Source: CAZAQS01 sp046485135 (GTDB lineage: Bacteria; Chloroflexota; Anaerolineae; Anaerolineales; UBA4823). Taken from it: DNA of 23,957 nt. The notes below the pieces were generated by a model. That model saw only the letters and a program-made list of their open reading frames with translations, ran no database searches and had not been told where the DNA came from. Of the stretch, positions 20,604-23,957 are shown piece by piece. A program made the position numbers and the translations under genes. The DNA is taken from NCBI GenBank assembly GCA_046485135.1, contig JAWOHN010000142.1, positions 1 to 23,957 of the forward strand. Direction: 5' to 3'. The first letter of the stretch is position 1, and every line of letters starts with the position of its first letter.

Positions 20604-23600
20604 TTACTTCCCCCGGCCGGGCAGGGCCCGCCAGACTTTTTCCGGCGTGGCAGGGTTAGCGGATATCTCCGCCCCGGTTGCGTCCAGGATGGCATTTCCT
20701 ACTGCCGGAGCAACCCCATCCATGGGGATTTCCGCGGCGGCCTTGACCCCAAAGGGATGGGTGGGCTCGAAGGTTTCGACGAAGATGGTTTGCAGCTCGG
20801 GCATCTCATTGGCCAGGTAGATATGGTAGTCGCGCAGGTCGCGCTCACGGGCGCGGCCCAATTCATCATACACCATTTCCTCGCACACCGCATACCCCAA
20901 TGCCTGGGTCATGCCGCCTTCCACCTGCCCGGAGGCGGTGACCGGGTTGACGATCACGCCAGAGTCGACCGCCATCACCAGGCGATCCACCAGCACCTGC
21001 CCGGTGTGGGTATCGACGGTCACTTCCGCAAATTGGGCCGCAAAAGGCGGCGGCGAGACCGGCGAGACATACGAGCCGGTACCCATGATCTGCTCCTGAT
21101 TTTCGTGGTGCAGCGCGTTATGCCCGATCTCAGACAGAGTCAGGCTGCGCCCATCCGGGGCATGGGCCTTGCCGCCAGACAAGCGCATATCTGCGGCAGA
21201 CAGCTCGCCTGCTGGCTGAAGCGCGCTCGCAGCCGCGTTGAGCATATTGGCAGCCCGCTCACGGATACGCGCGGCCACCACTTCGGCGGCCCGCACCACA
21301 GCCGTGCCCGAGATATAGGTGGTGCTGGAGGCATAAGCGCCCTTATCGAAGGGAGTGAAATCGGTATCGGAGGAATATACCAGGATATCTTCCAGCGGGA
21401 CGCCGAGCACCTCCGCCGCCATCTGGGCCAGGACGGTGTCCGAGCCGGTGCCCAGGTCGGTGGCGCCCACCAGCAGGTTGAAGGAGCCGTCGTCGTTCAT
21501 CTTGAGGCTGGCCCCGCCCATGTCCAGGTAGGGGATAGCCGTGCCCTGCATGACCAGGGCCACACCGACGCCCCGGCGCAAATAAGGGTGGGGCTGGCCA
21601 TCTTCACCAACCATCAACCGCCAGGCTGCGTTGGCATACTTCTGATCCCAACCGGTGGCAGCTTTGCCCTGGCGCACGCATTCTTCCAGCCCGCAGGTCT
21701 GGATGGTTTCGGGGCGCGGCTCGCGCCCTTCGCTCCAGGCGGTGCTGAAGGGGTGCAGCTCCCCGGCCCGCAAAGCGTTCTTCAAGCGAAAGTCGAGCGG
21801 GTCGAAGCCCATCTTACGGGCGATCATCTCCATATGCCGCTCAATGGGCCAGAAACCCTGGGGAACGCCATAGCCACGGTAAGCGCCGGCGGGCGGGGTG
21901 TTGGTGTAAACCACATCGGCGTAGAAGCGGATATTCGGGTTCTGGCGGTAGGGCCCATCCCCCACATACAGCGCCATGGACTTGTGCCCGGTGTTGCCGG
22001 TGACGGTCAGGGCATGCGCGCCGTTGGCGCCGGTGTCCGATACGACGTACATGGCGTTGGCGGTGAGCGTGCCGTCCGCTTTGACGCCGGTCTTCATGCG
22101 CACGCGCATGGGGTGGCGCGAGCGGGCCGCGATGAACTCCTCCTCACGGGTATATTCATAGGAGACCGGTCGCCCGGTGGCGATGGTGAGGTGGGCCGGC
22201 ACATCTTCGATGAGTATCTCTTGCTTGCCGCCAAAGCCGCCGCCGATGCGCGGCTTGATGACGCGGATGCGCTTGAGGGGCAGCTTGAGCACGGGCGCCA
22301 GGATGCGCCTGACGTGGAAGGGCACCTGGGTGCTGGTGTGAATGACCAGGCGGTCGTCCTCATCCCAGTAGGTGACCGCCACGTGCGGCTCGATATGGGC
22401 TTGCTGGACCTTGGGGACGGCGTACTCCGCTTCGAAGATATGGTCGGCTTCGGCGAAGCCGCGCTCCACATCGCCGATATCGATATATATCTGGGCAGCC
22501 AGGTTGCGGGAGGGATCGGATTCGGCGAAGTTGACGTACTCGGGTTGGTCGTGCAGGCGCGGGGCGTCCGGGTCCATGGCTTTGGTGGGATCCAGCAGGA
22601 CCGGCAGCAGCTCGTATTCGACCTCGATCAGCTGGAGGGCCTGCTCGGCGATCTCTTCCGTCTCGGCGGCGACGAAGGCCACCCGGTCGCCGACAAAGCG
22701 GACCTTGTTATCCAGGGAGAAGGTATCCAGCGGCCCGGGGATGGGGTCAGATTGCCCGGCGGTCGAGAAGACCACCCGCGGCAGGTCCAGGTGGGTGAGC
22801 ACCGCGGCCACCCCCTCCAGCTCACGGGCGCGGCTGGCGTCGATATGCTTGATGCGGGCGTGGGCGTGCGGGCTGTGCAGCACTTTGGCCACCAGCATGC
22901 CGCGCTTCTCGATATCGGCGGCAAAGGCCGGCTTGCCCTGCACCAGCTTGACCGCATCCACCTTGGGCTCAGGCTTGCCAACATGCTCCCAGTCCCGGGC
23001 TTGCGGGACGACCTGAACGCGCGGCAGCACCTGCGCCGGCGCCAGGACCCCCCCACCGGAGGGCAGGTCTGGCGGCCCTTCGAAAACGCTGGGCCCAAGG
23101 GTTGGGACCGGCTCTCCCGGCAGCCACTCCTGCCCAGAGTATGCGCCCCCATCGACCGGTTCGACCGCCTCGCCGCGCAGAACCGCGGCGGCGCGCAGGA
23201 CGGCCTGGACCGGCTTCAAATAACCGGTGCAGCGGCACAGGACTCCCGAAAGCGCCTCACGCACCTCAGCCTCGCTGGGGTTGGGGTTGCGCTCGAGCAG
23301 CTCTTTCGCCGCCAGGATCATCGCCGGGGTGCAGTAACCGCACTGGATGGCGCCGGTCTCCACGAAGGCCTGCTGGAGCGGGTGCAGCCCGCGCGAGGCC
23401 TTCCAGCCCTGCTGGGGATGCTCGCCGATGGATTCAAGCGTGCGGATATCGTGACCTTGCGCCTGGGCAGCCAGGTACACGCAGGTGTTGACCGGCTTGC
23501 CGTCCAGCAGCACCGCGCAGGACCCGCACTCACCCGTCTCGCAGCCGTGCTTGACGCTGAAATAACCCAAACGGCGCAGGACTTTCAGCAGGCTTTCGCC

Positions 23601-23654
23601 GGGGAAAACCTGTACGTCTTGCAGGATGTCGTTGATCAGCAGTTGTAATTTCAT
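20604..23654 (-). CDS. molybdenum hydroxylase, fused [2Fe-2S] and molybdopterin domains (xanthine dehydrogenase/aldehyde oxidoreductase type)
   Basis: This 1016-residue protein starts at ATG 23654, with GAGGT 7 bp upstream. Residues 1-160 are the [2Fe-2S] region: Cys38, 43, 46 and 58, then Cys105, 108, 140 and 142. A linker of about 65 residues rich in Pro and Gly follows. The Mo region has 'GKPAFAADIEKRGMLVAKVL' (240-259), 'IGGGFGGKQE' (470-479), 'PPAGAYRGYGVPQ' (587-599), 'LGTGSDTVLAQ' (734-744) and 'KAAAEIPMDGVAPAVGNA' (971-988), in which Glu975 is the expected catalytic base. It lacks the AYxCSFR loop of form I CO dehydrogenase. The domain order is like E. coli XdhD and Desulfovibrio aldehyde oxidoreductase. 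The substrate is probably a purine or aldehyde; the XdhC neighbour favours a sulfurated cofactor. Confidence 0.9.
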   Translation of the reverse strand: MKLQLLINDILQDVQVFPGESLLKVLRRLGYFSVKHGCETGECGSCAVLLDGKPVNTCVYLAAQAQGHDIRTLESIGEHPQQGWKASRGLHPLQQAFVETGAIQCGYCTPAMILAAKELLERNPNPSEAEVREALSGVLCRCTGYLKPVQAVLRAAAVLRGEAVEPVDGGAYSGQEWLPGEPVPTLGPSVFEGPPDLPSGGGVLAPAQVLPRVQVVPQARDWEHVGKPEPKVDAVKLVQGKPAFAADIEKRGMLVAKVLHSPHAHARIKHIDASRARELEGVAAVLTHLDLPRVVFSTAGQSDPIPGPLDTFSLDNKVRFVGDRVAFVAAETEEIAEQALQLIEVEYELLPVLLDPTKAMDPDAPRLHDQPEYVNFAESDPSRNLAAQIYIDIGDVERGFAEADHIFEAEYAVPKVQQAHIEPHVAVTYWDEDDRLVIHTSTQVPFHVRRILAPVLKLPLKRIRVIKPRIGGGFGGKQEILIEDVPAHLTIATGRPVSYEYTREEEFIAARSRHPMRVRMKTGVKADGTLTANAMYVVSDTGANGAHALTVTGNTGHKSMALYVGDGPYRQNPNIRFYADVVYTNTPPAGAYRGYGVPQGFWPIERHMEMIARKMGFDPLDFRLKNALRAGELHPFSTAWSEGREPRPETIQTCGLEECVRQGKAATGWDQKYANAAWRLMVGEDGQPHPYLRRGVGVALVMQGTAIPYLDMGGASLKMNDDGSFNLLVGATDLGTGSDTVLAQMAAEVLGVPLEDILVYSSDTDFTPFDKGAYASSTTYISGTAVVRAAEVVAARIRERAANMLNAAASALQPAGELSAADMRLSGGKAHAPDGRSLTLSEIGHNALHHENQEQIMGTGSYVSPVSPPPFAAQFAEVTVDTHTGQVLVDRLVMAVDSGVIVNPVTASGQVEGGMTQALGYAVCEEMVYDELGRARERDLRDYHIYLANEMPELQTIFVETFEPTHPFGVKAAAEIPMDGVAPAVGNAILDATGAEISANPATPEKVWRALPGRGK

Positions 23655-23708
23655 AAAAGATACCTCATTATGGATAGCTCGCGGCCAGTTCGCATCCTAT
23701 GGGCAGGA

Positions 23709-23957
23709 TCACCACCCGTTGGCCCGGCGCAAGGCCTGGCGCAGCCGGTCGATGGCCTGGGGCGGCCCATCCTCTTCCTGGGTATACCAGACTTCCCAGC
23801 CGTTGCAGGGGCCTTTGTGCAAGGCTTTAGCGACCTGGTGGATCGAGCCGGTCAGGTCCTGGCAGCGCAGGTGACCGTTGGCTAAAATGGTGGCGGACAG
23901 GCGGCCCTGCTCGCCAAAATACAGTTTCTGCCCCACCTGCAGCAGGCCGTTCTCCAG
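23709..23957 (-). CDS. C-terminal fragment with RAMA-like domain (5' end outside window)
   Basis: The frame is open to the window edge and ends with TGA at 23709-23711; 82 residues are visible. A GTG at 23936 is internal, since codons before it continue 'LENGLLQ'. The pattern 'GLLQVGQKLYF...ATILANGHLRC' and 'SIHQVAKAL....CNGWEVWYT' followed by 'AIDRLRQALR' is what I know of the RAMA (restriction adenine methylase associated) domain, usually found at the C-terminus of DNA methyltransferases or in restriction proteins. The catalytic part would lie outside the window. The assignment comes from a short piece. It is on the same strand as the hydroxylase, 54 bp upstream of it, and may or may not share its transcript. 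Confidence 0.6.
   Translation of the reverse strand: MENGLLQVGQKLYFGEQGRLSATILANGHLRCQDLTGSIHQVAKALHKGPCNGWEVWYTQEEDGPPQAIDRLRQALRRANGW

Noticed and set aside
20757..23648. A 963-codon open frame on the + strand opposite the molybdenum hydroxylase
   Set aside because: It is the antisense shadow of a GC-rich gene. The translation has no family features, is rich in Gly, His and Arg, and has no ribosome-binding site, while the minus strand encodes a complete recognisable enzyme.

Overview
The window comes from a mid/high-GC bacterial chromosome. I infer an anaerobic member of the Chloroflexota (Anaerolineae-like). The grounds are the gene families: a two-gene SufC/SufB assembly system, a corrinoid protein with a pterin methyltransferase, molybdenum hydroxylases, a CBS-containing family II pyrophosphatase, and frequent GTG/TTG starts. 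The assignment rests on recognising families, not on any search. No rRNA, tRNA, CRISPR array or complete transposase was found.

Left part (1-4260, all + strand): the 3' part of a HEAT-repeat gene; a small Cys-rich protein; a 118-bp structured inverted-repeat element; an Mth938-like protein overlapped by a small elongation-factor-like protein; then an arsR-sufC-sufB operon. The operon has a near-consensus promoter and an 8-4-8 dyad placed where an ArsR repressor would bind. The ArsR protein ends in a CxCxxCxC cluster, so an Fe-S or metal-sensing autoregulated minimal Fe-S assembly operon is a reasonable hypothesis. A perfect 32-bp palindrome separates it from the next unit.

Middle part (4290-13216): a minus-strand pair of corrinoid protein and pterin-binding methyltransferase (one-carbon metabolism), with no substrate-specific methyltransferase beside it; a repeat-bearing gap; a SAM methyltransferase and a HAD hydrolase (+); two paralogous EamA transporters (-) flanking a collapsed serine-hydrolase pseudogene; a CoA-transferase and a four-helix membrane protein that form one operon with the second transporter; a repeat-rich 490-bp gap with nested inverted repeats; and a class III aminotransferase (+).

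Right part (13221-23957, all - strand): a long, closely packed series centred on molybdenum hydroxylases. Read in the direction of transcription it is: the C-terminus of a RAMA-like protein; a 1016-aa [2Fe-2S]-molybdopterin hydroxylase; a CBS-type Mn-dependent inorganic pyrophosphatase; XdhC (Mo-cofactor maturation); a GT-C-like membrane protein; and then, behind its own -10 element, a fused FAD/[2Fe-2S] hydroxylase subunit, a two-helix membrane protein, and a 569-aa protein of unknown function whose C-terminal third resembles nucleoside phosphorylases. The last three genes overlap or abut and look translationally coupled. The pairing of a hydroxylase electron-transfer subunit with a nucleosidase-like protein is the most intriguing undescribed association here; purine salvage or degradation is the most economical guess but is unproven.
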